Assembly (NCBI GenBank): GCA_003427395.1
Contig: BFEA01000829.1
Coordinates: 261,646-297,558 of the forward strand
Source: Chara braunii
Lineage: Eukaryota; Streptophyta; Charophyceae; Charales; Characeae
Direction: 5' to 3'
Length of the DNA: 35,913 nucleotides
This document shows positions 1 to 11,488 of this stretch, piece by piece. How positions within the stretch are numbered: the stretch's first letter is position 1; the number at the start of each line of letters is the position of its first letter. A program made the translations under genes and the position numbers. Under the pieces are notes generated by a model that was not told where the DNA came from, did not search any database, and saw only the letters and a list, made by a program, of their open reading frames with translations.

Positions 1-3000
1 ATGTGCTTGACCTGCCATACTCCTCTTTCTACCCACGATAGCCACCTCCGGTCCCGAGATTGCAGGGTCCAGATTTTTCCACTGGGGTCAGTGATCCAGG
101 GGTTGCAGAAAAGCGGNTGTCTCAGGACTTCTTCTCTGTTACCAGGTGTTNCGTGTTTGCTCGNCATCATTTTGCGCCATGCTTTGATAGTGGGGCTCCA
201 ATAGTTGCTGCCTGTCTGCGTTGTGTTTGTGTTGGCCTGTGCAGGGATGTGCTGTGTGGGGTTTCTTTTGCGTGTTCTGCCGGACTTGATTGTCCATTCC
301 TTTGCCATGATCCAGAACAGGCCGTTCATGTTTCTAGGGGAGTTGATGGGAGCTAAGTTTCTNATGCTGTCTAGCGCCATTTGAGTCCATGGGAGGAACT
401 GTCTGGTGAGAATCTTGATCACCCATTTCATCTGTAGTGCTATGGATTCCTGTTTTGGGTCGATTATCCCAAGGCCCCCTTCCTGTGGCTTCCTAGTAAT
501 GTGACTCCATGCGACCNTGTTGATGCAGGTGGTCCTNTTGGGGTCACCTGTCCACAAATAGCACCTCACCCTGTTCTTGAGCTCCTTGAGGTCGTCGTCG
601 GGGGGGGACCAGATTGATGCCATGTACCACAGTGTAGAGAAGATCACTGTGTTGATGAGTAGTGCCCGTCCGATTAGTGAGGCCTGCGCATTTTTGCACA
701 CGGCCAGGCGGGTGATTGCTCTTGCTATCAGATTCTGGCCCATTCCCGGCCACACCCCTTCTTTGTTGACCATGATGCCCAGGAACCGTAGTGCTTGTTC
801 TCCCGTGGTCCACTTCATAGGTGTGGTTGTGTCCGACGGTTGGGGAGGGGTGCCGTCTGCTAACCACCANCCTTCANTTTTATTCCAGTTTACCCTCATT
901 TCTGAAGCCAGTCTGAATGCTTCCATCGCCTTTACCAGTGATTGGAAGGANNTGTTATTTGCTCTAATGAGTACCGTAAGGTCGTCANCGAACATGAGAG
1001 NCGTGNGTAGGGCGAAGTCGTGTAACGGATTGAAGTTCTGTNNTGTGAGGCGGTNGATGNANGNGTCTTTGCGGAGAAATGAGGCTATGGCTTCCATTAT
1101 GAAGAGAAAAATGGGAGGAGNCAGTGGGTCGCCTTGTCTGACTGACCGTGAGATTGGGTATGTTTCGNATAGGATTCTATTGACCTGGACTCTACCTGTT
1201 GCATNTGCGTACANAATTNTTACCCAACTTCTAAAGTTCGGTCCTACCCCCATTTTTTCCATGCATGCGTGGAGAAAATCCCAGTTNACTTGATCNTAGG
1301 CTTTCTCGAAATCGAAGAACANGATTGCTGCCTTCATACGNTTCTCCATGNTTTTTTTTGCTGNTTCATTCAGNGTCATCACATTGTCTAATATGTAACG
1401 GCCTGGGATGAAGCCTGCTTGATCGATGTGGAAGCAGNTGTTCGTTAGTTTGGTGATTCTGTTTGCTAGCGCCTTGGCTAGGATTTTGTAAGGAGTGGTT
1501 AGTAGGGATATGGGTCTGTAGTTTTTCAGGTCTTCTTTGTCTCCCTTCTTGTACAGTAGTGAGACTATGCTGGTACTCAGCTCCTTACCTAGGCCTCCTT
1601 TGTGCATACTTTCGTTAAAAAAGTTGAGTAGGTCTTCCCCCAGTGTTGGCCAGAAGCAGCTCCAGAATTCCTTTGAGAGGCCGTCGATGCCCGGGGCTTT
1701 GTCATTTCCCATCTGGTTCAAGGCTGTGTGCAGTTCAGCCAGGGTCAGTGGTCTGTCCAAGCCATCCGCCTGATTGTCCGAGATGGTTCTGTCGAGGTAC
1801 GATAACATCACCTGGCGGGCTGCTAGGTTCGCTGTTGTCGGGGGTGAAGGGGTCTTGGATTCGTATAAATCTGCGTAGAAGGCTCTGGCTGTCCCTACCA
1901 TCTCCGGGCTGTGGTTTTTGTGCTCCCAGCGTCCGCTGGGTCTTTAAGTGCCTCGATCATGCTGTTCCTGGCGTTCGCCTTGATTTTGGAGAAGAAGAAT
2001 TTTGTCATTGACTCGTTAAGTGCATAGTCTGTCATCCTCGCCCGTATTTGTAAACCTCTGAGTTCCCATCTTCTCCATTTGTTTAGTTCCTCCTTGGTGT
2101 CGTCTAGAAGTTCTTGGTAGAAGCTGCTAGTTGGGTCCTCCGCCAGATTCTCTTTAGCGACGGCCATCGCGAATTGGAGTTCTTCCCTTCTTCTTTTTCG
2201 GTCTCTAGCAATATCTCTAGATTCCGCTGATACTGCTTGTGTTAACTCTGTGTAGCTATCGATGAACCACTGGTGACTATTTATTCTCCTTGATTCTCGC
2301 TGCTTATNGATAGCCCATTGTTCTTGGACTGTCGTCTTCATTCTCTCGGTTCTTAATAGTGAGTTATTTAGCTTGAAGAAACCTTGACCTGTTTGTACTG
2401 GTACATTGAAGTTGAGCAGCATCTGGATGGGTTTGTGGTCCAAACCTTTGAAGGNTGCTGATGGGAGGATTTCGGCNTTTNTGACTGTCNNTAGGAGGCT
2501 CTCGGNTATGAGGAAGTAGTCAATCCTGGACAGCGAGGTCCGATTTGCTAGGTTTCTCCTTATCCGGGAGAAAATTCTCTTGTCCGGGTGCAGTGCCCTG
2601 AGGGGGTCGCAGAGTTCGAATTCGGTCATCAGGTTTCGGATCCTGGTGCTCGCTCTAGTGGGTCCCATTAGTACCGTTCTTGAGATCTGATCCAGGTTCA
2701 GGTCCAGGGTTGTGTTCCAATCTCCTGCCATGATTATTGGCTGTGGGTTGGGGATGAGGGGTTTGATATTTTCAAAGAAGATCAGTCTGTCGGATTCCAT
2801 GTTGGGTGCGTACAGGTTGAGAATTCGCAGATCCTCACCTTGCCACTTAATGTCCATCCACGACCATCTCCCTTCCTCTCTGTCCCCCTCGCTGTTGAGG
2901 ATATGTCCTTCGGTCAGGATTTTTGACGCTTTAGGGATCAGTATCGTTGTCCCTCTATTGCTTTGGCCGTCTCTGTTGGACCACATTGTGACTGCACATC

Positions 3001-3262
3001 CTCCTACAGCTCTCTCCATCCTCCGTTGTATCTTCTGGTGGTTGTTCAGGTTGGATAAACGTGTCTCTTGGAGGAGTATAAGGTCTGGTTTGGGGATGTC
3101 CTTCCCCACCAGGCAGGTCCGGATGTCTCAGAGTTTGTCTTCGTCGGTCAGAATGTTTCCGAGGCCATTGATGTTCCAGCTGATTATCTGAAGTCCCTTA
3201 GCGTACCAGTTTATTCTGGTTGGGCTAAATTGCCCGTTTCTGAGTGCTGTGACGCTCTGCAT
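1..3262 (-). pseudogene. LINE-I ORF2: endonuclease-reverse transcriptase, partial
   Basis: ORF2 makes the nick and the cDNA in target-primed reverse transcription. The ATG at 3262-3260 precedes WNINGLGN, the usual start of the APE endonuclease. LLQET, GDWN, SRIDYFL and DHKP follow, covering the metal and catalytic residues. Linker and RT then show NYRPISLL, IPGRYILDNV, FDFEKA (catalytic Asp at about 1311-1313), SVRQGDPL and a FxDD box at 981-992, where one base is N but FADD is expected. Post-RT sequence follows, including EEVLRQPLF near position 70. Damage: an in-frame TGA at 3128-3130, one frameshift near 1900-1920, and many Ns. The thumb and post-RT reading frame looks open to the window edge. 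The zf-RVT domain would lie to the left of the window. Confidence 0.85.
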
Positions 3263-3515
3263 TGATTCTTATTGTTGTATAAAATTTTCTATTTTTCCCT
3301 GCCTGATTTTCGATGGTTCTTGCTGCTGTGACATCGTTAGATTCTAGGGCAGGGTTTTATTTCTGTTATGGTCTGTTGATTCAGTCCACAGCTGCCTGGG
3401 TCTTGCTGCTGTCGGTGTCGGAGTCCCTGCTGTCTCCGCTTGGTGCTGAGGAGCTCAATCCGTACTCGCCAGCGCTGCTCCCCGGCGTCGTTGGCTGCAC
3501 AATGTCGTCTCCCCC

Positions 3516-3914
3516 TTAGGAGATTTTGTCATCCTCCTCCCTCTCACCGTCCTCCTCGTCCTCCACGTCGGAGTCTTCCCTTTGCATGTCCACGTCGATG
3601 GGGGTTGCCTCGTCCCGCAGCGAGGTCCTAGAGGTCAATAGGCGGGTCCTGATGATGTCTGCCAGCGAGTCTGCAATGATGTCGGTCGTGCTGATCCTCC
3701 CGTTCAACACGCTGTACGGCATCATTGTGATTGTGTCCCATGCCCTCCAGGTCAAGCATTCGCTGAGTTTTGCCCTCTCATCGAGTTTGACTAAGATGGG
3801 GTCGAAGGGGGTAAATATCGGACCCCCCAACTTGTCTCCTTCGGAATACTCTTGACTTTGGATGTTCTGAGGTCTGATAACACTATTGTTGTCAAATTTG
3901 ATTACTATTGTTGA
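3516..3914 (-). pseudogene. LINE-I middle ORF, C-terminal fragment
   Basis: About 130 codons, open from stop to stop, lie just upstream of ORF2. The C-terminal part reads LTWRAWDTITMMPYSVLNG, followed by SLADIIRTRL and an Asp/Glu-rich tail. A protein at the same place in LINE-II has the matching order LQWRPWWWMSSLPITALGG, then AALTTLLESG, then an acidic end. LINE-V has PYSVLSG with SLAELIS. I do not recognise the domain. Its fixed position between ORF1 and ORF2 suggests an accessory LINE protein or an ORF1-like nucleic-acid partner. The N-terminal half is missing here. Confidence 0.6.
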
Positions 3915-4799
3915 TTACTAGGCTTTCCTTGTATGCAACTGATGTATCATTATCTCCATACATGTTTCGTGGAAACAATTAGTATTAACGTTGTAGTCAA
4001 CTAGTCTTATTAGTATATCACACTCTACTGGAAACCTCAGGCCTGCTGATTCCTGCCTTATGTAGCTGGCTCGGAGAAGTGGGAACTGGCCCCCAAAAGT
4101 TAAAACGTTTAGTTTTCTCAGGTCAGTGCAGGGCATTCTTTTCTTTGTTTCCTTTTTGTTTCTTTGTTTTGCCCATAACAAGCCCAGGCGATCTTCCGCC
4201 CAGTCTATTCTAGGGACCAAAAGTCTAGAGAACAAGGCCTTTACCAAGCACATAGCTTAGATTTACCCCTTGAGTTAGCAAAGGAGTTAGCACACCTGCA
4301 CCCCAATCCCTACGATCCAAAGGTAAGATGAACATGCATACTGTATATCAGTCAGAGAGAGCCCAGGGCCTTTTCATGATCGATCCTACGGCGACCACTT
4401 CTTCTCCAAACCCCTGAAGACCCATGCCATCCCATCATATTGTGAAAGCGCCTAGGCAAGAGAGAACGTTTGGCTTGGTATTAACATATCAACTGTAAGC
4501 TGGATGTGGACGGTCCTCACAACTCACCTTGTTTGCCCCACTTGTCACTGGACTGAGCAAGGACGCTAGAGCTCGCAGGGGAGCTGTCGCATTGTGATTT
4601 TTTTGTAGAGTCTGCAAACTCCTGGTCCTCTTCTAACATGGCAGTAGACAAGCAGTTAGCAGCCACATTTTGCTGGTTTGGCCTCACTTTATTGGTTCTG
4701 AATTGGCAGATAAATGTTGGTTCAGTCTTCAGTCTACTAATCGACACAATTGAGTACAAAGTTACTACAAACCCAAGGATGGAGCTGTCACAGCTGTGC
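3915..4799. other. No gene seen
   Basis: Short ORFs only, with no recognisable protein motif, RNA gene or element end. Confidence 0.5.
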
Positions 4800-4926
4800 T
4801 ATTAAACCACCACTACCTCTGAACCTCTTTTTGCCGAGGCGGAGTCACCCTGCGCGCCAAGCTTTGCCGAAACGCCAGCTTGGCGTTTTAGTTTTTTCTT
4901 TATTTTGGCTGGCACTACCACGTAGC
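4800..4926 (+). repeat. Dispersed hairpin repeat, copy 1
   Basis: This stretch resembles 9962-10076: both run from TTAAACCACCA, through a GCGCCAA...CCAG core, to TTTCTTTATT and a TGGC/CGGTGCCACCA-like end. Copy 1 contains a perfect 9-bp inverted repeat, CGCCAAGCT at 4855-4863 and AGCTTGGCG at 4877-4885. The other copy keeps an inverted repeat at the same place with a different sequence. Orientation is arbitrary. It could be part of a small non-autonomous element or of an LTR. Confidence 0.5.
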
Positions 4927-5630
4927 ACTGTTCACCCAAAGTCTGCAGAATGTTACATTTTCTACTCTTGACTTTGCCTTGGAAAGGTACTGCAGTCTAA
5001 GTCAACTCAGAAGTGTTACATTTGGACAGTTACTGAGCCAGCCGTCAGGCAACAACGTGAACACTTGCCAAGAACTGATTTCCAACTAAATGTACTGATC
5101 ATCTATACTTGACTTGGGGGATCATCAGGTCATAATGGCCAATAAGGGGGAGCGGGGGGGAAGAAGGCTGAGAAGGATCCACAGGCATAGTTAATCCAGA
5201 GATAACGAGTGCCTTAGACACCATGTCCAGCCCCACTGGAATTCCATCAAATGGCTGAGGTGAACCCAGATGACAATGTGAATTGCTATGTTGAGCGAGC
5301 ACTCCGGTAAATTGTGCTCCGAGAAACATGGCAAACTCGTATCATTGGAGAAGATAAACAGACTGCAAAAGTGCCTCTGGCAACGACTGCAGGAGAGAGT
5401 GAAGAATGTGCAACTTACTAACTACAGTGGCACAGAGTCATGGAATAAACAATTCGTTAAGCTGACTATGCAATCACTACTGCATTATCAGAATTGCAAA
5501 TCGACAGTCAAGGAAGTCAGACAGCTTTGACATGCAGCACCAACTTAGAAAGAATCACACAATTGACGAAAACCCAAAGCATCACACAATTGAGGAAAAC
5601 CCATGGGAGACAACTAACTCATAGCATAGA
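4927..5630. other. No gene seen
   Basis: AT-rich, mixed sequence with only short, unmotivated ORFs. Confidence 0.45.
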
Positions 5631-5634
5631 TCAG

Positions 5635-5663
5635 AGCAGTAGCAGCAGCAGCAGCAGCAGCAG
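5635..5663 (+). repeat. (AGC)n microsatellite
   Basis: About nine AGC/CAG units in a row. Confidence 0.95.
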
Positions 5664-5985
5664 TTGGGCTTATTAATGACAACACCTGGGAAGTGTCACA
5701 CACATTGGTAAATTGGTGTGATGCCTTGTAATAGATGGTTCTTGGAACAGATTTCTATAACATCGCGGTCACAAGCAGACGGACCATAACCTTCTTCAAG
5801 ATCTGCAATTAGAGACCACAACCTTCTTCAAGGTCTGAAATTTAACGTAGGGAGCTGCATTCAAATTGGGCCATGGACCCACCTGAGCAACATTTAAGTC
5901 AGCTGCTGTGATTCGCCCTTCTGCTTGAGCCTTTCTGAGCAACCTATTAGCTGCACACAGAGCATAGGGCGCGAATGAGATAGGT

Positions 5986-5993
5986 GTCAACAA

Positions 5994-6054
<61 letters not shown>

Positions 6055-7114
6055 AACAACAACAACAGCAGCAGCAGCAGCAGCTGCTGAAGAACGAAAA
6101 GAATAGCAGCAGCAATGGCAGCAGCAATGACGGGCAAAAATGGCAATAGCCAAGACAAAGAAGAATTACCATGGCAATGACAATGATGAGGATAACGACA
6201 ATGACAACAGATAGAAGGACCAAAATGACCACATGATGATCATAATGAGAGTGACAATGATAATGGTGATGAATGACAATGAATGACAATGACAATAACA
6301 ATAACAGCAATTACCATCCAAAGGCAGAGCTAACCTCAAAAGCCCAACAACAATGACAACAACAACAACAACAATGAATTAGACGACAAAGACAAAGACA
6401 ATGACAACGACGACCACCATCACCACCACCACCACCACAACAACAACCCCAACCCCAACCCCAACCCCAACCCCAACCCCAACCCCAACCACCACCACAA
6501 CCCCTGCCAACAACAACACCCCCGCCACCACCAACAACAACAATAACAATAACACCAACAACACCCCCGCCACCACCACCACCAACAACAACAACACCCC
6601 CACCACCAACAACAACGACGACGACGACAACGACGACGGCGACAACAACAACAACGACGACGACGACGACAACAACAACAACGACGATGACGACGACGAC
6701 GGCAACAACAACAACAACAACGACGACAATGACAACAACAACAACGACGACGACGACAACGACAACGACAACGATGACGACGACGACGATGACAACAACA
6801 ATGACGACGACGACGACGACGATGACTACGACAACGGCCACAACAACGACGACGGCGACGACGACGACCACCACCACCACCACCACCACCACCACCACCA
6901 GCACAAGTACAACAACCACAACGCCCGCCACAACCCCTGCTGCCACAACCGCTGCCGCCACAACCACTGCTACAACCACCACCACAACACAAACAACAAC
7001 CACCACAACAACCACAACCACCGCACCAGCACCAGCGCCAGCACCAGCACCAGCACCAGCACCAGCACCAGCACCAGCACCAGCACCAGCACCAGCACCA
7101 GCACCAGCACCAAC

Positions 7115-7191
<77 letters not shown>

Positions 7192-7224
7192 ACAACAACA
7201 GCAACAGCAACAGCAACAGCAACG

Positions 7225-7290
<66 letters not shown>

Positions 7291-7300
7291 ATGACGACAA
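5986..7300 (+). repeat. Long compound trinucleotide/hexanucleotide satellite
   Basis: About 1.3 kb of C/A-rich sequence in blocks: (CAACGA)n at 5990-6060, a less regular stretch to about 6340, (CCCCAA)n at about 6445-6490, mixed CAA/CAC/CGA to 6900, (CAGCAC)n at about 7024-7108, and nearly pure (AAC)n to 7290. A fixed AC dinucleotide recurs every third base through most of the tract, and the remaining base varies among A, C and G. T is nearly absent. All six frames give long low-complexity ORFs (poly-Thr, Asn, Gln, Val, Leu). These follow from the repeat and are not evidence of a gene. Confidence 0.95.
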
Positions 7301-9300
7301 CAACAACGATGATGATCATGACGACGATGACAAGGATGTCCAGAAGAATCATGAGAACCAAATTATCTTGATGAGATCAACCACCACAATAAGAGAAATA
7401 ACCACCACGACGGACAGCAGCGAGCCTCTATAACGGGTGGTATTTCAATATAGCAATCAAAGCCAAAAAGAGGGGGAAACGCTTGCAATCCATGTTAGAG
7501 ATTCAGCCCAAGGCTCGAGCCTGCAGCGGTATTCTCTCTTCCTTTGAAAGTGCAAACCTGATTATTGTGTATTTGTACTTAGTTGCATCTGTTATTGCAG
7601 TACAAGTGTAAAACTGTAAAAGCTACACAAAGGACCACTGTTTATCCCACTGGAAGAAACACACCCATTTCACCCGTTCTTTTTCCCTTCACATGCACTT
7701 CATGTTGTTCAGTTGTCTCCACTGGCTTCCCCATTCAGTCTCCATCACATCGCCTGCGTCTACCTATGCCCGACCCTGATTAGTATTGTAACTACCTTCC
7801 TAACTCTGCGGTCATCAGTGCTGTCAATAGTGTTGACTGTGCATTGCTTTTGTTACCTGGATTTCGACAGCTTTTTGAAGGATTACGCTATACTTCAGTA
7901 CTCAACACTACTGGTCTTAGATACATCTGAAGTTCTGCACTTCTTCCTAGCAGCACATTCGTTTGTGCATGATGCTATGTCCCAGCCATCTAGTTGTGAA
8001 AGTGGTCTCACTCTGTCTCTATTTCTGGGTGGTCCTAGTGAGTCTGTTCATCTGATTCTGCCCATTTCTGAAGCCTCCATTCCTCTTGCCAAAAGCGTTC
8101 TTGTGACCTTTCTACTGTCTACCTGAAATTTATCTCTAGCTCGCCCACAACATCGTGGTGGAAAGGGAAGGGGGTGAGGTGAGTGGTGAGTGAGATAACT
8201 TTTCTCACTCTCCTGAGCTCAGCCAACCCTGTGTTTCTATTGCCCCTGCCGAGTGAGTGGTTCACCGGGATCTCTGCCTCCTGTGGGTCTGCATTGTCAA
8301 ACTAGGATCAGTCTGCTATGGAGAAGACTGGATACAGGTCAACTAGCACAGGGAAACTGAAGGCACCTCATGATGGGGCGGTTACTCCCGCCCACCTGGA
8401 AGAAAGAAGGTTGGTCTCATGATGCCACGGCCAAAGATTGTACCGTGAGGGATATTACCGAGAACAGGGTAAGCGATACTATGGCAACTGCTGATGATGG
8501 ATTCATGCCACAAAAGCCCTGCAGGTGACAGATTGATGACCAGGTGAGTGATATCAAGATTCATGTCGATTGGGATTTTCTTTCCTGTCTTGGTGAAGAG
8601 TGATACTGGCATGCAGTACTGCAATAATGGAGATGAGCTGCCGGGTTCTGGTTTTGAGAAACCATGTCTGCCTACTGTTGGTGGCATGGGAAATCTGTGC
8701 TTGCAGGTGTTTCCATTCTCTTGACATAGGGGCTCGACTGGAGGAAGGGCGGATTTGGAAGGATGGGGGCATTAGAGAGGGTCAAGGAAATGGCTGGGCT
8801 GGGGGAAGGATAGGGGTTTCTGAAAAGTGAATCAGAAGAGATGAGGAGACGGGAATGTTCCATGGTAAATTGGTGAGATGGGTGTGGGAAATCCCTTGGA
8901 CTTGCAGTCCAAGGGAAGGACAGACAAGAGGGAGAAAGAGGGAGAAGAATTTGGCAGTGTTTTAAGTATAGGTTTGATTGATCCTCCATGGTAACCCAGT
9001 GAATAAGGACAAAATAATAGAGACATTCAAGAAGCAACTCCTAGGAGAAGGGAAAATTGCAGCAATTAACCAGGACAAAATTTAATTCCGTCAATGGAGA
9101 AACCCACGCTCAATCCAATCCCAATCTCCCCAAACACCAAGAAGTAGGACCCATCCGACAGACATGACGCTAGCTAAATCACGACACTCTCGCACAGAAG
9201 TCAAGCGCGGAGACTGACAGCACACCCATCTAGTAACTACGAGGACTCCAGCCGGGACTAGGAAGGAACAGGAGAGAATTACTAGAGAACCACAGGTATG
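7301..9300. other. No gene seen
   Basis: The longest ORF (137 codons at 7713-8126, plus) has no recognisable domain, and I see no homology to the other elements in this window. 8140-8220 is GTGAG-rich. 8700-9050 is purine-rich on the plus strand. Confidence 0.45.
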
Positions 9301-9309
9301 TTTAAGCTC

Positions 9310-9720
9310 TGGGAGAGGTAGCTACTAGGCGAAGGGTTTAGGGCTTACGGAACAAGGAAGCAGTTTTCTCATGAAAAAGATAAAGTTGGAGAATGGAGGA
9401 AGAGTAGACTAAGAGAGGTGGTTTACCAAGGGTTTAGGGCGATGGAGAATGGAGAAAGAGTAGGCTCGGTAGTTTACTAAGTCAGTCAAAGCACTAAAAG
9501 CAGGCAAACCCAAGGACCCCGGCAAGTAATAGAAAGGGCAAAGACAGGATAAAGTGTTTTAGTAAGGCAACCAGAGAGTGACAGTCTATACCAGTTGAGG
9601 CTCTGCCGACCATTGATAGTGACAAGGCCAAGAAAAAGATCGCTAGGCTTAAGGTTTTAGCCCATATTCAGACCTGTTCAGGCTCTGCCGACCATGAAGA
9701 GTAGACTAAGAGAGGTGTCT
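9310..9720. repeat. Short degenerate direct repeats with TTTAGGG motifs
   Basis: AGGGTTTAGGGC occurs near 9336 and again near 9429. GGAGAATGGAG with AGAGTAG occurs near 9390 and 9440. CTCTGCCGACCAT occurs near 9600 and 9681, and GACTAAGAGAGGTG near 9408 and 9703. This looks like a decayed repetitive element rather than a gene. Confidence 0.5.
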
Positions 9721-9961
9721 GCTCTGTCAACAGCTGTGCAGAGTTATTATATGCACTAGCTAGCTTCGGTAAATGTTCGTCCCAGTTTATTTGATCGGTT
9801 CTTGTGTACATGCAAAGAGTTTGTTCTAACAGTGTTCATCTGTTCTCCTTAGCCATTGGTTTCTGAGTGTCTACCAGATGACATCGTCAGCTATGAACCA
9901 TAAACTTTCATCAACTGTTGTCAGTGATTTCCCCTGAATCTAACATCCCTATCACTACGTA

Positions 9962-10076
9962 TAGTTAAACCACCAGTACACGCGGGACTGGAGGTTCTGT
10001 ACTGCGCCAACCTTTTCCGAATTGCCAGCGGCGCACTTTTTTTCTTTATTGGCCGGTGCCACCAGCCATTGTCATC
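9962..10076 (+). repeat. Dispersed hairpin repeat, copy 2
   Basis: Partner of 4800-4926. The inverted repeat here is TGCGCC (10003-10008) with GGCGCA (10030-10035), so the arms differ from copy 1 but still pair. Confidence 0.5.
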
Positions 10077-10309
10077 CAGTAGCCCTGAGCCTGAAAAGTT
10101 TGGAGTTGGCAACTCGCGATTATCTTCAAGGCTGGGGTCATGTACTGGCAGTTTAAGGGGTGCTCATTATCCTTGAGCCAGAGAAAAGCTTATGAATTAC
10201 TAAGTCTGATACCGCCTCGGCTGACAATGGAACATATACTGCATACTTGCTGAACCTGCCTCGCAACGAAGGAAACTAGAAAAAAAAAAAAGACTTTTCT
10301 ACGAGTCTG

Positions 10310-10828
10310 GTGTCCAGTCGGCCCGATAAGTGGTCAAAGAGGGTGATTGACCAAGTGTTCGGCGCATACATTAGACCGGTGAGTGAAAGCCAGGTAGAGG
10401 AAGAAGAGGTACCACCCCAGATTAGTTCACTGCTAAGGGAGTTCGCAGACGTAGGAGAAGCCCCAAGTGTAGCGGAGGCGGAAATGAAGCACCAAATTGA
10501 GACTGAACCGGGAAGCAAGATTCCCAAGAGGCTGATTTATTGGATGTCTCCTCGCCAACTAAAAGAGTTGAGGAAACAGCTAGATGAGTTAGTAGAAAAG
10601 GGGTGGATTAAGCCTAGCTCGTCGCTATACGGTGCACCATTCTTGTTCATTCCCAAGAAAGAAGGTGAGTTGAGAATGTGTATCAACTACCAGAGACTGA
10701 ATGCTACAACCATGAAGAACACAGAACCACTACCGCATATAGACGATGAATTGGATAGACATAGGGGCTGCACGTACTTTCCAACGATAGATTTGAAGTC
10801 GCGGTACCATCAAATAGAGGTACAGCCC
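10310..10828 (+). pseudogene. Gypsy reverse transcriptase, N-terminal part
   Basis: This frame reads HQIETEPGSKIPKR and ELRKQLDELVEKGWIKPSSS, then GAPFLFIPKKEGELRMCINY, and reaches the motif A region TIDLKSRYHQIEV. This is the classic Ty3/Gypsy RT layout (fingers, then palm motif A with its catalytic Asp). The frame then runs into LINE-VIII, exactly at the target duplication. The continuation resumes at 11475 with the same IEVQP words. Codons before about 10350 have no clear match, so the true start of pol is not seen. Confidence 0.85.
10815..10828 (+). repeat. Target site duplication of LINE-VIII, left copy
   Basis: TAGAGGTACAGCCC is identical to 11475-11488. Three preceding As are also shared, but they merge with the A-tail on the right side. 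Confidence 0.9.
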
Positions 10829-11294
10829 ACAGGAGACATTGGAACAGGGTTGACTCAAGGGAACGTTAGAGAATGGATACAAAGGCTGAGGGAGGAGGGT
10901 TTAAGGTCGGGGAGCAGACAAAATAGACAAGCTTAAACTGCTACAGCCATGGATTGATAGCACAGAGTTGGACGGATGGCACCAAAGAACAAGAGCAAGG
11001 GGAAGGGACGGACTCAAAGGGTTGCTGGAATACGGGTTTGCAGGTTGAGGGTTGAGGGTTTAGGGTTTAAAGCATGTTTTAAAAAAAGGGGGGGGACAAA
11101 TAAAATGGGAAAGGGGATATCACACACCACGGGCAGGGCAGATGAGTGGGGAGGACACAGGCCGACAGGGACAAAGGATGAACTCTTTCTAGGGGGCTGG
11201 CAGATCTGTACTCCAGAGCTGAGAGGAAAGAGAGGGGCACGACAAGCTGACAGTCAATCCTCCACCAAGGTGGAGCAATCAATGCTCTTCAGGG

Positions 11295-11315
11295 GTCCTT
11301 CGGCCAAACGGAAGG
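11295..11315 (+). promoter_or_regulatory. LINE 3' UTR internal hairpin (LINE-VIII)
   Basis: TCCTTC and GAAGGA pair around the loop GGCCAAACG. The same hairpin stands at the matching place in LINE-III, -IV and -V. Its role in RT recognition is inferred. Confidence 0.6.
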
Positions 11316-11401
11316 AAGCGTGGTTAATTTTCAATGTAATGTGCATTTTGACTTGCCGGTGGAATAGGAACCGGACTGACGCTCCCCAGAATAGAAGGAG
11401 C

Positions 11402-11419
11402 CAGGACCATAAGACCCTG
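11402..11419 (+). promoter_or_regulatory. LINE 3'-terminal hairpin (LINE-VIII)
   Basis: CAGGACC, loop ATAA, GACCCTG; only the bases CT separate it from the A-tail. Pairing includes G-T wobbles. Confidence 0.6.
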
Positions 11420-11474
11420 CTAAAAAAAAATAAATAATAATAATAATAAAAAAAAATAATAATAATAATAAAAA

Positions 11475-11488
11475 TAGAGGTACAGCCC
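11475..11488 (+). repeat. Target site duplication of LINE-VIII, right copy
   Basis: Identical to 10815-10828; the Gypsy reading frame resumes here. Confidence 0.9.

Larger units (their letters stand above)
1..3914 (-). mobile_element. LINE-I: L1-type non-LTR retrotransposon, 3' end beyond window
   Basis: Read on the minus strand, this holds the end of a middle ORF, then an APE-type endonuclease, an RT and the first part of the post-RT region, which runs off the left edge. The order and motifs match LINE-II and LINE-V in this window, so this is the same superfamily. It is one of the least damaged copies: the RT reads in one long frame apart from scattered Ns. The 5' limit is uncertain and is set where the middle-ORF reading frame closes. 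The 3' UTR and any target duplication lie outside the window. Confidence 0.85.
10829..11474 (+). mobile_element. LINE-VIII: 5'-truncated LINE inserted in Gypsy RT
   Basis: A 646-bp plus-strand insertion made almost entirely of LINE 3' UTR, ending in an A-rich AAATAATAATAA-type tail. It aligns throughout with LINE-IV's 3' UTR (13591-14120 on the other strand), including a telomere-like TTTAGGG patch at 11045-11070, the GGAGCAATCAATGCT word, an internal hairpin and a terminal hairpin. Perfect 14-bp duplications flank it. It has no coding capacity of its own. Confidence 0.9.

Noticed and set aside
6445-6490. CCCCAA hexamers resembling a ciliate telomere
   Set aside because: They are one block inside a longer ACN-type satellite and both sides are internal sequence.
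6401-7433. Long ORFs of poly-Thr, Asn, Gln, Leu or Val
   Set aside because: All frames on both strands are open because the tract has no T on one strand; no non-repeat domain is attached.
7713-8126. 137-codon hydrophobic plus-strand ORF
   Set aside because: Composition-driven, no recognisable motif and no supporting context.
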